A stretch of DNA of 64,000 nt from an uncultured Gammaproteobacteria bacterium (GTDB taxonomy: Bacteria > Pseudomonadota > Gammaproteobacteria > JAADHQ01). Position 1 is the stretch's first letter. The number at the start of each line of letters is the position of its first letter. Shown here one piece after another: positions 18,822 to 27,962 of this stretch. The translations under genes and the position numbers were made by a program. The stretch lies in the NCBI GenBank assembly GCA_947258755.1, contig CAMYJO010000001.1, positions 111,695-175,694 on the forward strand, given 5' to 3'. The notes below the pieces were generated by a model that worked only from the letters and a program-made list of their open reading frames with translations, made no database searches and was not told where the DNA came from.

Positions 18822-20093
18822 TTACTTGCCGGAAGAACCAAACTCTGGATAGGCTTCCAGACCACACTCGCCAATATCCAGACCTTCGTACTCCTCTTCT
18901 TCGCTGACGCGTATACCCATGATCATCTTGATGATGAACCATGTGATAAAGCTAGCCACGAATACCCAGACCAGAATGGTCAACAGACCAACAAACTGAC
19001 CGCCGATGGTCGCATCACCAGTCCAGGGCACAATCATCAGACCCCACATACCGACGACACCGTGTACAGAAATCGCACCGACCGGATCATCTATCTTCAG
19101 CTTATCGAGGGTAACGATAGAGAATACAACCAACGCACCACCGATAGCACCGATAATGGTTGCCTGCAATGCAGACGGGGTATCGGGACCTGCGGTAATC
19201 GCTACCAGTCCAGCCAGCGCGCCATTCAGGGCCATGGTCAGATCGGCCTTGCCAAACAGGATACGGGCAACGATCAGAGCGACAATCACACCACCAGCTG
19301 CAGCTGCATTGGTATTCAGGAATACCATCGCAACGGCATTTGAGTTAGCAATATCACCCAGCTTCAGTACCGAACCACCATTGAAACCGAACCAGCCCAT
19401 CCACAGGATGAAGGTACCGAGTGTGGCCAGTGGTAGGTTGGCACCCGGGATCGCATTGACCTTGCCATCTTTACTGTATTTACCCTTACGTGGGCCCAGT
19501 AACAATACACCAGCCAGGGCAGCAGCAGCACCTGCCATATGCACGATACCGGAACCGGCAAAATCAGAGAATCCGTAGTCATCACCGAGACTGAACATAC
19601 CGAATACTGATTTACCACCCCAGGTCCAGGCACCTTCCATCGGGTAGATGAAGGCTGTCATGACCACGGCAAACACCATAAACGACCACAGCTTCATACG
19701 TTCAGCCACGGCACCGGATACGATAGACATCGCTGTCGCAACAAACACGACCTGGAAGAAAAAGTCAGAGGCGCCTGAATACACAGAATCACCATCAAAA
19801 CCATTTTCAGCAGACGCCTTCAGTGCGTCATCCACCAGCGTCTCACCACCTGCGATACCTTCGAGGAAGATGCCACCGTCATACATGATGTCATAGCCAA
19901 CGACCATATAAGACGTACAGGCAATAGCGAACAACACGACATTCTTGGTCAGAATCTCGGTCGTGTTTTTGGCACGGACGAGGCCGGCTTCCAACATTGC
20001 GAAACCTGCCGCCATCCACATAACTAATGCGCCACACACGAGGAAATAAAATGTATCCATCGCGTATTGCAAATGAAAAATATTGTTTTCCAT
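18822..20093 (-). CDS. amtB: Ammonium transporter
   Basis: The 423-residue membrane protein conducts ammonium/ammonia across the inner membrane. It shows about eleven transmembrane segments and the paired pore histidines: His185 in SGIVHMAGA and His344 in ISVHGVVGMWG. It also has the family segments MLEAGLVRAKNT and WFGFNGGS. The C-terminal tail after residue 400 is the cytoplasmic region that contacts PII proteins. It starts 27 bases after glnK, the classic pairing in which GlnK blocks the channel when nitrogen is plentiful. It is cotranscribed from the sigma-54 promoter upstream of glnK. Confidence 0.95.
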   Translation of the reverse strand: MENNIFHLQYAMDTFYFLVCGALVMWMAAGFAMLEAGLVRAKNTTEILTKNVVLFAIACTSYMVVGYDIMYDGGIFLEGIAGGETLVDDALKASAENGFDGDSVYSGASDFFFQVVFVATAMSIVSGAVAERMKLWSFMVFAVVMTAFIYPMEGAWTWGGKSVFGMFSLGDDYGFSDFAGSGIVHMAGAAAALAGVLLLGPRKGKYSKDGKVNAIPGANLPLATLGTFILWMGWFGFNGGSVLKLGDIANSNAVAMVFLNTNAAAAGGVIVALIVARILFGKADLTMALNGALAGLVAITAGPDTPSALQATIIGAIGGALVVFSIVTLDKLKIDDPVGAISVHGVVGMWGLMIVPWTGDATIGGQFVGLLTILVWVFVASFITWFIIKMIMGIRVSEEEEYEGLDIGECGLEAYPEFGSSGK

Positions 20094-20120
20094 CTTTAAA
20101 TACCCCTAAGCTTTGATGTT

Positions 20121-20474
<354 letters not shown>

Positions 20475-20587
20475 TTATGTATACATGTGCCGAAGCAATG
20501 ACTCCTGTTATCGACCCGCCCAAAAACCGATACCACGGCTTCAGGGCACAAACATGCACGCCTTAAATTAAATAACACTTTCCTTTT

Positions 20588-20603
20588 TGCACGAGCTGTG
20601 CCA
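20588..20603 (-). promoter_or_regulatory. Sigma-54 promoter of glnK-amtB
   Basis: On the minus strand the sequence reads TGGCACAGCTCGTGCA: a GG and a GC dinucleotide separated by exactly 10 bases, matching the sigma-54 form TGGCAC-N5-TTGCA with one mismatch. It lies about 130 bases upstream of the glnK start. Confidence 0.75.
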
Positions 20604-20665
20604 GCATTGTAATAATCATTAAATACAACAAGTTATATATAGTTTGTCCTATATCATGCTATTTA

Positions 20666-20683
20666 TTGCACTATGTTAGTGCG
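20666..20683 (-). promoter_or_regulatory. NtrC-type binding site
   Basis: TGCACTATGTTAGTGCG (20667-20683) fits the NtrC enhancer form TGCACYAWWWTRGTGCA at nearly every position and is a perfect palindrome in its GCACT/AGTGC arms. It lies about 80 bases upstream of the sigma-54 element, a normal enhancer distance. Confidence 0.75.
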
Positions 20684-20790
20684 TCAATTCATAATGACGG
20701 TCAATTATAGTGCGCCGCTTCAAACCGTGTACTCCTGCACTTTTTCACATAGAATACGGGCAAGCACAGCCAACAGACGATAAACACCCT

Positions 20791-21030
20791 ATGGACCCAA
20801 AAATACTCGACGATATTTCCAGGCGCATCGCCGCCGCCTTACCCGCCGGTATTGGCACGATTAAGGCAGACCTGGAAAAAAATATTCGTGCCGCCCTGGA
20901 TAGCACCATGAGCAACATGAACCTGGTCAGTCGACAGGAATTTGAGGTACAACAAAAAGTACTTGAGCGCACCCGTACCAAGATCGAAGCATTAGAGAAG
21001 CAATTGGCGGAACTGGAAAAAAATATCTAA
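20791..21030 (+). CDS. ubiK: Ubiquinone biosynthesis accessory factor UbiK (BMFP domain)
   Basis: The 79-residue protein begins MDPKILDDISRRIAAALPAG, followed by a BMFP-type amphipathic helix and a C-terminal coiled coil (VLERTRTKIEALEKQLAEL). Family members (YqiC) form trimers, bind membranes and assist the soluble ubiquinone-synthesis complex. The ATG at 20791 was chosen because homologues start there; an upstream in-frame ATG adds an unrelated leader. It precedes comM by 42 bases, a common neighbourhood in gammaproteobacteria. Confidence 0.88.
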   Translation: MDPKILDDISRRIAAALPAGIGTIKADLEKNIRAALDSTMSNMNLVSRQEFEVQQKVLERTRTKIEALEKQLAELEKNI

Positions 21031-21072
21031 ACGCCAACTACATTAAGGACGAAATATAAGGAATGGATCCCT

Positions 21073-22596
21073 ATGCAGCTCGCACATGTTGTTAGCCGTG
21101 CCCAGGAAGGTGTCAATGCCACTGAGGTCAATGTTGAAGTTCATATCACCAATGGTCTACCGGCGCTATCGATTGTCGGCTTGCCCGAGACCGCAGTAAA
21201 GGAAAGCAAGGATCGCGTTCGCGCGGCCTTGATCAATAGTCAATACGATTTCCCCGGACGTCGCATTACCATCAACCTGGCACCCGCCGACCTACCCAAG
21301 GAAGGTGGGCGTTTTGATTTAGCCATTGCCATGGGCATCCTGGCAGCATCCGGACAGATACCTGCCGAGGTTTTACAGCAATACGAATTCGTCGGTGAAC
21401 TGGCACTTAGCGGTGAGCTACGACCGGTACGTGGTGTCTTGCCGATGAGCATGGCCTGCAAACAATCGCAACGCAAACTCATCTGCCCGGCCGCCAATGC
21501 CGACGAAGCTGCACTAGTCAGCGACACTTGCGTATACCCGGCACAACATTTACTCGACGTTTGTGCGCACCTGTCGGGCAACAAGGCCATCGAACGCGCC
21601 AAGCCAATACCGACGAACACCTGCCTGAATGATGTCGACGACATGCGTGATGTCAGCGGACAGGCACATGCCAAGCGCGCACTCGAAATAGCCGCAGCCG
21701 GTGGACATAGCCTGTTGATGATAGGCCCGCCCGGGACCGGCAAAACCATGCTATCCAGTCGCCTGCCGGGTATCCTGCCGGACATGAGTGAAGACGAGGC
21801 CCTGGAAAGTGCCGCCATCTCCTCGATCAGTAGCAATGGGCTAAACGCCGATAACTGGAAACGACGCCCGTTCCGTGCTCCGCACCATACCGCCTCCGGT
21901 GTAGCCCTGGTCGGCGGAGGCTCCTACCCACGTCCGGGTGAAATTTCTTTGGCGCATAACGGTGTGATGTTCCTGGATGAACTGCCGGAGTTTGATCGCA
22001 AAGTCCTGGAAGTGCTACGCGAACCGATGGAATCCGGGCGTATTATTATTTCACGTGCCGCGCGTCAGGCCGAGTTCCCGGCAAAATTTCAGTTACTGGC
22101 CGCGATGAACCCCTGCCCCTGTGGCTACCTCGGTGATGCACAAGGCAAATGCCATTGCAGCGCTGACCAGGTCCAGCGTTACCGACAAAAAATATCGGGG
22201 CCACTGATGGACAGGATCGATATGCATATTATTGTACCGGCCCTGCCGATAGCCGAACTACGCAAGCAACGCAGTGTCGACAACGAACCTAGCCAGCTGA
22301 TACGTGAGCGTGTAAAAAAGGCCCGTCGTAAACAACTGCAACGCCATGGCCATACCAATATCGATCTGACCACTGCCAACATCAAGGACTCCTGCCAGCT
22401 ACACAAAGACGATCAACTGTTACTTGAAAATGCGATGAGTCGTTTTGGCCTGAGTATGCGTGCTTACAATAAAATTCTGAAATTGGCACGCACAATCGCC
22501 GACCTCGACGACCAGCCATCGATCAACACCCGACATCTTACTGAGGCGCTCTCCTATCGCCAGCTGGATAGAGAACAAAACAACCAGGCTTTATAA
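21073..22596 (+). CDS. comM: YifB/ComM-family Mg-chelatase-like AAA+ helicase
   Basis: The 507-residue protein has an N-terminal Lon-like ChlI domain (VNVEVHITNGLPALSIVGLPE), a central AAA+ ATPase with Walker A GPPGTGKTMLSS, Walker B VMFLDELPEF, and MNPCPCGYLGD, and a C-terminal Mg-chelatase domain. ComM is a hexameric branch-migration helicase that extends recombination joints during natural transformation. It is widespread even in species not known to be competent. Length is typical. It may be transcribed with ubiK. An alternative upstream codon exists, but the Met at 21073 matches the family start. Confidence 0.93.
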   Translation: MQLAHVVSRAQEGVNATEVNVEVHITNGLPALSIVGLPETAVKESKDRVRAALINSQYDFPGRRITINLAPADLPKEGGRFDLAIAMGILAASGQIPAEVLQQYEFVGELALSGELRPVRGVLPMSMACKQSQRKLICPAANADEAALVSDTCVYPAQHLLDVCAHLSGNKAIERAKPIPTNTCLNDVDDMRDVSGQAHAKRALEIAAAGGHSLLMIGPPGTGKTMLSSRLPGILPDMSEDEALESAAISSISSNGLNADNWKRRPFRAPHHTASGVALVGGGSYPRPGEISLAHNGVMFLDELPEFDRKVLEVLREPMESGRIIISRAARQAEFPAKFQLLAAMNPCPCGYLGDAQGKCHCSADQVQRYRQKISGPLMDRIDMHIIVPALPIAELRKQRSVDNEPSQLIRERVKKARRKQLQRHGHTNIDLTTANIKDSCQLHKDDQLLLENAMSRFGLSMRAYNKILKLARTIADLDDQPSINTRHLTEALSYRQLDREQNNQAL

Positions 22597-22706
22597 TTAA
22601 ACATTTACCATAAAGGCTAGAGCCTGCTTACGCGACCAGGACTTGAAATTCACCTGCCTATCCCCATATCCCAATTATTCGGTTTATTTAATATCAGGTA
22701 AAAGTC

Positions 22707-23141
22707 ATGCCCAATACAACACACATCGTCTGCCCACATTGCCATGCAGCCAATCGCTTGCCTGAGACTCGCCTACAGGACAATCCGACATGCGGGAAAT
22801 GTAAACAAGCATTATTTAATCAACAGCCCATTGATCTGACCGCCCAAAGTTTTGCCAAACATATCAATAATAGTGACATTCCTGTGGTCGTCGATTTCTG
22901 GGCGCCCTGGTGTGGGCCTTGTAAAATGATGGCGCCGGCCTATGCACAAGCAGCGGCAAAACTTGAACCGCATTTTCGCTTCACCAAAGTCAACACCGAG
23001 CAGGAGCAACAATTGGCCGCGCAATTTGGTATTCGCAGCATACCAACCTTGGCGGTATTCAAACAGGGAAAAGAAGTGGCGCGTCAGGCCGGTGCCATGG
23101 ATGCAGGCACACTGGCGCAGTGGGTACAGCAATTTAGCTAG
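22707..23141 (+). CDS. trxC: Thioredoxin 2
   Basis: The 144-residue protein has an N-terminal zinc finger (C9-x2-C12 and C29-x2-C32), then a thioredoxin fold with active site W-C69-G-P-C72. This two-part layout identifies TrxC rather than TrxA. It reduces protein disulfides in the cytoplasm and resists oxidative stress. It is complete and monocistronic, with repeats immediately downstream. Confidence 0.93.
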   Translation: MPNTTHIVCPHCHAANRLPETRLQDNPTCGKCKQALFNQQPIDLTAQSFAKHINNSDIPVVVDFWAPWCGPCKMMAPAYAQAAAKLEPHFRFTKVNTEQEQQLAAQFGIRSIPTLAVFKQGKEVARQAGAMDAGTLAQWVQQFS

Positions 23142-23159
23142 AAAACCTATAATCATGCA

Positions 23160-23530
23160 GTCATCGCGAGGAGGCGACAGTGGACGCTGCAACTTGTTAA
23201 AATCATCACAGTCCTGAATGAACTAATAGCCATATTGCGAGATTGCTTCGCTACAGGACGCAAACCTCCCATGACCCACTACCATGTTCGCAACCCGTCT
23301 TATCCTGCTTCGATCACGGCTCGCAATGACAGCTTCTTTATAAGTCAAAATCGCTTGTCATCGCGAGGCACGTTTTTTGCCGCGGCGATCTGTTAAGACC
23401 TCAATGCTATACATAATGAAATGGATAAAGTTTTCTGAGATGGCTTCGCTACAAGACACAAACTTCCCATGACCCACTACCATGATGTTCGCAACCAGTT
23501 TATCCTGCTTCGATCACGACTCGCAATGAC
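23160..23530. repeat. Tandem pair of about 95-base repeats
   Basis: Two copies (23239-23330 and 23437-23530) start GAGATTGCTTCGCTACA or GAGATGGCTTCGCTACA, share ATGACCCACTACCATG, and end ATCCTGCTTCGATCACG followed by CTCGCAATGAC. Each is preceded by GTCATCGCGAGG (23160 and 23357). They differ at several bases, so the duplication is not fresh. CTCGCAATGAC/GTCATTGCGAG words also occur near 12.5 and 63.9 kb. I see no gene here. Confidence 0.75.
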
Positions 23531-23572
23531 CCAAAATTTTGAATTAATCAGTGTTTCCTTAACATTGAATGG

Positions 23573-23797
23573 TTAATCCAGCTCTGGACCGATCATGAAT
23601 TCCTGCACCATAAAGCCGTGGTCTTCCAGCGCCATGGCAATGTCGTCCCAAGCGTAATCCGGATTATCTTCCTCTATACTGGCTATCAATGCGGTCGCAT
23701 GGCGCAGCGCATCGCGCTGGTCAAAGTCGTCGGGAATGCTGACCAAACGCATATCCTCAATATTTTTCGCCGGCAATAACATCATACTTGTATTCAT
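23573..23797 (-). CDS. Small acidic protein, unknown
   Basis: The 74-residue protein is acidic and soluble, with a hydrophobic start (MNTSMMLLPAKN) and a regular helix-rich middle (RDALRHATALIASIEED). A tryptophan-containing stretch (DYAWDDIAMALEDHGF) follows. It lies between the repeat block and the Sel1 gene on the same strand as the latter. Composition and codon use look genuine. I recognise no family. Confidence 0.6.
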   Translation of the reverse strand: MNTSMMLLPAKNIEDMRLVSIPDDFDQRDALRHATALIASIEEDNPDYAWDDIAMALEDHGFMVQEFMIGPELD

Positions 23798-23851
23798 TAT
23801 CTACTCCCGCTTATACGTCAGTATTAACGGTTTCAATCTAGCACCGATGTT

Positions 23852-24727
23852 TTATTTTTGGAAGGGTTTTAAATGAGCACGATAATACTTCACGGCCAGT
23901 TTACGGGCACTTAACTTTTCCATTTTTTTTAATTTTTTCTCAACCTTACTGACAAACACTGCTGCCAGCTCACTGCCCTGCTCCTTGGCCAGTGCCAACC
24001 AGGCATAACTCTTGATGTAGTCACGCTTGATCGCTTCATTACCGTTGTAATAAATAATCCCCAGATTATATTGCGCGTCACGCATGCCTTTCTTGGCCGC
24101 CAATTGATAATATTCTGCCGCCTTGACGGCGTCTTTTTCCAGACCGCGCCCGAGGTCATATAGAATACCGAGATTCAACTGTGCCTTGGTGTTACCTTGC
24201 TCGGCGGCCTTTTGATACCATTTTGCCGCCTCTTTATAATCCTGGGGCGCGCCACTTCCCTGGTTATACATCACACCTAGATTTAATTGTGCCGATACAT
24301 GCCCTTGTTCCGCAGCCATCTTGTACCATTTAACAGCCTTTTCAAGATTGCTGGTTTGCGGCCCCACCCCGACTTCAAAATAGATCTCACCATTCTCCAT
24401 TTTTGGATATTCATCCGGCAGTTCCTTGTCCGTGGCAAACAACACACCCAAATTGTATTGAGCGCTCTGATCACCCGCTTCAGCCGCCTTAATAAACCAA
24501 TACACCGCCTCAGCCTTGTCGCGTTGCACACCTTTACCGCTATACAACATAACTGCCAGGTTATACCAGGATTCACTATCGCCCTGCAGCGCCGCCTGCC
24601 TGAATTCCTTATAAGCCACGCTGTAACGACCCTTTTCGTAGGCATCCAGAGCGCTGCTGGAACTGGCCGCAGCCTGCACGCCCATGAACAGAAAAACAGT
24701 GGTGAATATGATTCGCAATGCTGACAT
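23852..24727 (-). CDS. Secreted Sel1-repeat protein
   Basis: The 291-residue protein has a signal peptide cleaved near residue 22 (GVQAAAS) followed by about six Sel1-type helical repeats. These are recognisable from A-x-x-W-Y/F-x-K-A-A-E-x-G and A-x-x-N-L-G-x-x-Y/L patterns such as AVKWYKMAAEQGHVSAQLNLGVMY. One spacing is broken by an insert (DEYPKMENGEIYFEVG) around residue 105. Sel1 repeats form solenoid scaffolds that bind partner proteins; here it would act in the periplasm. It is divergent from the lipoprotein gene at 24808 with an 80-base shared region. Confidence 0.87.
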   Translation of the reverse strand: MSALRIIFTTVFLFMGVQAAASSSSALDAYEKGRYSVAYKEFRQAALQGDSESWYNLAVMLYSGKGVQRDKAEAVYWFIKAAEAGDQSAQYNLGVLFATDKELPDEYPKMENGEIYFEVGVGPQTSNLEKAVKWYKMAAEQGHVSAQLNLGVMYNQGSGAPQDYKEAAKWYQKAAEQGNTKAQLNLGILYDLGRGLEKDAVKAAEYYQLAAKKGMRDAQYNLGIIYYNGNEAIKRDYIKSYAWLALAKEQGSELAAVFVSKVEKKLKKMEKLSARKLAVKYYRAHLKPFQK

Positions 24728-24807
24728 TGATAAACTAACCTTACAGAGATTAAACTTGCCTAATGTATTTATCGGCCACGAAAGCGGATTTTTTAACCGT
24801 CATTCAC

Positions 24808-25356
24808 ATGAAAACCCTATTATTCCCCAAACTGTTAAGCTGTTTGCCCCTGCTATTCAGCCTGTCTGCCTGCTCGCTGATGGTTAAGCCATTAAAAACA
24901 ATTAATATCAATGACTTAAGAATCATACAACAGACCTACCAAGCAACCATCAACGCCGCCCATAACGACAATCGCCTGCAATGGAACAACGGTCGCCTGG
25001 GCAATATGAATGTCAATATCAATGGTGGAGCCAATAAAGGCCTCTGTTATCACTGGCAGAGACTGGTCTATATGGGTATCCAGCCTGCCTTACTAAAAAC
25101 CGGCTGGAAGGCCACGGGCATCGCCATTAATGAGGGTACCTTCTTTGAACATCATGCCGTCCTGGTCTATGATCCTGATCGGCTCAAGATTGACGAAATC
25201 CTGAATAACAACAATAAATCATATAGTTATGTGCTTGATCCATGGTCAAGCGGGGAACCGAGGGTGTACACGACGGCCGACTGGTTGAAACTGCCGGTGA
25301 CGGTGCGCAAGGCTGCGAGGCTCACCATCATCAGTACTGCAGCAAACGAGCCATGA
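24808..25356 (+). CDS. Lipoprotein with a possible Cys-His-Asp catalytic arrangement
   Basis: The 182-residue protein has a lipobox LSAC near residue 22 of the ORF chosen here, so it should be anchored in the envelope. The body shows NKGLC80YHWQRLVY, then FFEHH116AVLVYD, then YVLD144PW. That order of Cys, His and Asp, each in a hydrophobic strand context, is what papain-like or NlpC/transglutaminase folds show. I do not recognise an exact family. Its stop overlaps the start of the next small gene by four bases. I start at ATG 24808 because it begins a signal peptide; an ATG at 24763 would add an unlikely leader. Confidence 0.65.
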   Translation: MKTLLFPKLLSCLPLLFSLSACSLMVKPLKTININDLRIIQQTYQATINAAHNDNRLQWNNGRLGNMNVNINGGANKGLCYHWQRLVYMGIQPALLKTGWKATGIAINEGTFFEHHAVLVYDPDRLKIDEILNNNNKSYSYVLDPWSSGEPRVYTTADWLKLPVTVRKAARLTIISTAANEP

Positions 25357-25562
25357 CAATCCCTGTCGATGGCACTCATATACCGGCATGGGTCCGCTGG
25401 CTGGCGCAGGATGCCAGTGGTGACTGGTGGGGATATGAGGCCGAGCCCCACGAGCATGAACATGGCTGGTATGAGAATGAAGTCGGGCATTGTATCCGAC
25501 TAAAACACGCCCCAGCCAACCCCAAATGGCGCGCATCACTACAGAAATACATTGTTTATTGA
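25353..25562 (+). CDS. Small Trp/His-rich protein coupled to the lipoprotein
   Basis: The 69-residue protein (MTIPVDGTHIPAWVRWLAQD) is rich in Trp, His and Glu, with EAEPHEHEHGWYENE in the middle and a basic tail. Its ATG overlaps the lipoprotein stop (ATGA), implying translational coupling. It has no signal peptide, so it should be cytoplasmic. I recognise no family; a partner or regulator of the upstream protein is a guess from context. Confidence 0.6.
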   Translation: MTIPVDGTHIPAWVRWLAQDASGDWWGYEAEPHEHEHGWYENEVGHCIRLKHAPANPKWRASLQKYIVY

Positions 25563-25705
25563 TACTTAACGTTAATATTTACCTTATAATAAACAATAAG
25601 TTAAGCTAATATTTAATACATTATTGAAGCAGGATCTTGGCCTGAAGGCAATAACAGTTTAGAATATCTCTATACAGATTCTATATTTTATCAACGGACC
25701 AGAGA

Positions 25706-25993
25706 ATGGATAGACGATATAGCTTACGCAAACCCGCCAAAGTGCAGGTCTATGTTGCCTTCCCCGGCAAGGGTACCAGGCGCTTTAAAACCATGAATCT
25801 CAGTGCCCATGGCATCCTGATTCGGACTGGCAAACGTCAGGCCCGACCTGGTGCTATTGCTTCGTTGATCTTTGTTATCCGTCAGGGAAATGTGGTCCGT
25901 CTACATCGCCGCAAAGCAACCGTTGCGCATGTGACCAACACATCGACCGGGATGATGTTGCACCAGCAGTCGCAAAGTAAAACTGCGTCATAG
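25706..25993 (+). CDS. PilZ-domain protein
   Basis: The 95-residue protein is essentially one PilZ domain. It opens with MDRRYSLRKP (the R-x-x-x-R c-di-GMP clamp is present as R3/R4-x-x-x-R8) and carries NLSAHGILIRTG, the equivalent of the D/N-x-S-x-x-G motif. It may bind c-di-GMP made by enzymes such as the GGDEF-EAL protein at 60.2 kb. Small stand-alone PilZ proteins usually act as adaptors. Binding is inferred from the motif. Confidence 0.75.
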   Translation: MDRRYSLRKPAKVQVYVAFPGKGTRRFKTMNLSAHGILIRTGKRQARPGAIASLIFVIRQGNVVRLHRRKATVAHVTNTSTGMMLHQQSQSKTAS

Positions 25994-26152
25994 CGCTAGT
26001 GGCATCGCATCTTTACCTCGGTTTTGATAAATTATATTTAACGTCAAGTGTATCTAACTGTAAATTTAGATAATTTAAATAAGGCGCTTATAGATTAAAC
26101 CGCTAAAATCATCTATATTTAAATAAAACTGTGAACAATAATTAGCCAAACC

Positions 26153-26728
26153 ATGATCAGAGCACCAATCCATTGCAGGCAAAGCAAGCCCTATGCTGTA
26201 CTTATTGTACTGGCCGCCGCCTTGTGTTGCCCGCTGACACCAGCATTGGCCGCGGATGAGCTGATTGAACAATGGTATATGCAGCCCCGGCTAAACCTTG
26301 GCAACAGTGATAATGCCCTGAAGAATATCAACCACCAGACAATCAGTATCGGCCGTGCACTCGACAAGCGCATCGATCTTGACATCAACTTGCTCTCTGA
26401 CAGCCCGGATTTTCGCCAGGAGAATCAGGGCATCCTGATCGATGGCCGTTATTACCTGAAAAAGGACGGCAAATTCACGCCCTATATCGCCGGTGGTATC
26501 TCTAGTGTTCGCAACTATAGCAATCTGGACACTTCATACCAGGCACCCACGACCAACCTGGGTCTCGGCTTTGAGCACACGATTAAAGCGAGTGGCGCCA
26601 AGATCCAAGCCGACATCCGCTATTTCCTTGATGACAAGCAGACAGATAATTTAAGTAATGAAGCAGTCAACGATTGGGCATTAAGTTTCGGCCTGTCGAT
26701 TCCGTTGACCTCAGATATTTTCAAGTAA
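26153..26728 (+). CDS. Outer-membrane beta-barrel protein (OmpA N-terminal type)
   Basis: The 191-residue protein has a signal peptide ending at about residue 34 (TPALAA). Amphipathic strands follow (QWYMQPRLNLG, KRIDLDINLL, GILIDGRYYLKKDG, FTPYIAGGISSVRNY, GLGFEHTIK, IQADIRYFLDD), ending ALSFGLSIPLTSDIFK. This is an eight-strand barrel pattern like the transmembrane half of OmpA. There is no peptidoglycan-binding domain. Function beyond a small barrel is unknown. Confidence 0.72.
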   Translation: MIRAPIHCRQSKPYAVLIVLAAALCCPLTPALAADELIEQWYMQPRLNLGNSDNALKNINHQTISIGRALDKRIDLDINLLSDSPDFRQENQGILIDGRYYLKKDGKFTPYIAGGISSVRNYSNLDTSYQAPTTNLGLGFEHTIKASGAKIQADIRYFLDDKQTDNLSNEAVNDWALSFGLSIPLTSDIFK

Positions 26729-26836
26729 TCCTACTAGCCTCATCGCCGAACCTCCGGCACTAACTTGCTGCACTCTGGCATACGCAAACACTTCGTCATA
26801 TACTGCTCAGGTCGCGACTAAAAATGGAAGTGAATA

Positions 26837-27430
26837 ATGCTACGGTTTGTCTTTTCATTAGGCCTGTTATGCCTGACAGCCACTCATTGTCTGGCTCAAA
26901 CCCTTTATGTGACAGATTTGCTCAGACTCAGTGTCAACGAACAAGTGAAATCAGGCGGGAAGACGGTCACCACGCTCAACAGTGGTGACCCCATCACCGT
27001 TCTGGAGCGACAACCTGGCTATGCTAAAATTAAAACACGTGATGGCAAGGTCGGCTGGGCAAAATCGGCATACCTGGTCACGGACAAGCCCGCACGCCTG
27101 ATTGTCAACGAAAAGGAACAAGAACTGGCAGAAATGAAGGAACGATTAGCGCAGGCCCTGATAGATACAAAATCGGCGCGCGTTGAGGCGGAAAAGTATC
27201 GGAAAACCTTGCAGACCACCGAAAAGAGCTCACAGCAGCAACTAGCCCATCTGCAAAGTATTCAACAACAAAATCAGAGATATGCATCATCAACAAAGAT
27301 ATATGCTCGCAGTGTTCCGATAAAAATCTTCCTAATCACCGGCATTATACTGTTTTTAATAGGCATATGGCTGGGATGGTATATAATGGATTACAGACAG
27401 CGCAAACGTCATGGCGGCTTTCGCATATAA
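26837..27430 (+). CDS. TIGR04211-type SH3 domain membrane protein
   Basis: The 197-residue protein has a signal peptide (to about residue 20), then a bacterial SH3 domain (LYVTDLLRLSVNEQVKSGGK through KVGWAKSAYLVT, about 22-85). A coiled coil follows (about 95-155) and one C-terminal transmembrane helix (ILITG..FLIGIWLGWYI) with a basic RQRKRHGG tail. This SH3-coil-TM order is the YgiM/TIGR04211 family. The SH3 part would sit in the periplasm against peptidoglycan. The role in the family is not settled. Confidence 0.87.
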   Translation: MLRFVFSLGLLCLTATHCLAQTLYVTDLLRLSVNEQVKSGGKTVTTLNSGDPITVLERQPGYAKIKTRDGKVGWAKSAYLVTDKPARLIVNEKEQELAEMKERLAQALIDTKSARVEAEKYRKTLQTTEKSSQQQLAHLQSIQQQNQRYASSTKIYARSVPIKIFLITGIILFLIGIWLGWYIMDYRQRKRHGGFRI

Positions 27431-27518
27431 CGCATAACAAAAAGTCTTGCGTTAGCACGAAAACGGAAAACATCAACTATACCACTCGACGTTACTGAAA
27501 ACCGGGTTACCGAGAAAG

Positions 27519-27908
27519 ATGGCAAAGATTATTATTCACACTGATCAGAACGGCACGGAAGAAATGATACTTCCGGAAGGTACTGTCACCATTGGCCGCA
27601 CCAAGGACAATGACATCCAGATTGCTGACCCTGCCGTCAGCGCCTATCACGCCAAACTGGTTTCATTTTTCAAGCCGACCTACATCCAGGACCTGCGCAG
27701 TACTAACGGCACCTATGTTAACGGCAACCGGGTCATGGAACATACGCTTGAGCATGGCGACATCATTACGATTGGCAAACATAATATCTATTTCAGCATG
27801 GAAAGCGGTTTTGCCAAAACGACGAACCCGGAGCACACAGTCGAACTGAGCGTCGGCGATATCAGCCTGATCCTTAAAAATGAAAAAGCGGAGAATAATC
27901 CGGAATAA
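27519..27908 (+). CDS. FHA-domain protein
   Basis: The 129-residue cytoplasmic protein is a single FHA domain. It has the phosphothreonine-binding set GRTKDNDI, S-x-x-HA (SAYHAK) and LRSTNGTYVNGNRV. A short acidic tail follows. It starts after a GAGAAAG site. It sits 89 bases after the SH3 gene and 55 before rep on the same strand. FHA proteins bind Thr-phosphorylated partners, but no Ser/Thr kinase is seen in the window. Confidence 0.9.
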   Translation: MAKIIIHTDQNGTEEMILPEGTVTIGRTKDNDIQIADPAVSAYHAKLVSFFKPTYIQDLRSTNGTYVNGNRVMEHTLEHGDIITIGKHNIYFSMESGFAKTTNPEHTVELSVGDISLILKNEKAENNPE

Positions 27909-27962
27909 TAGTGCCTCGAAAGTAGTCACCAACATTACCCGCTTTTATACCCAGCTGTCACC

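Noticed and set aside
23160..23530. Gene between trxC and the small acidic protein
   Set aside because: The region is two copies of a dispersed repeat with no sustained frame.
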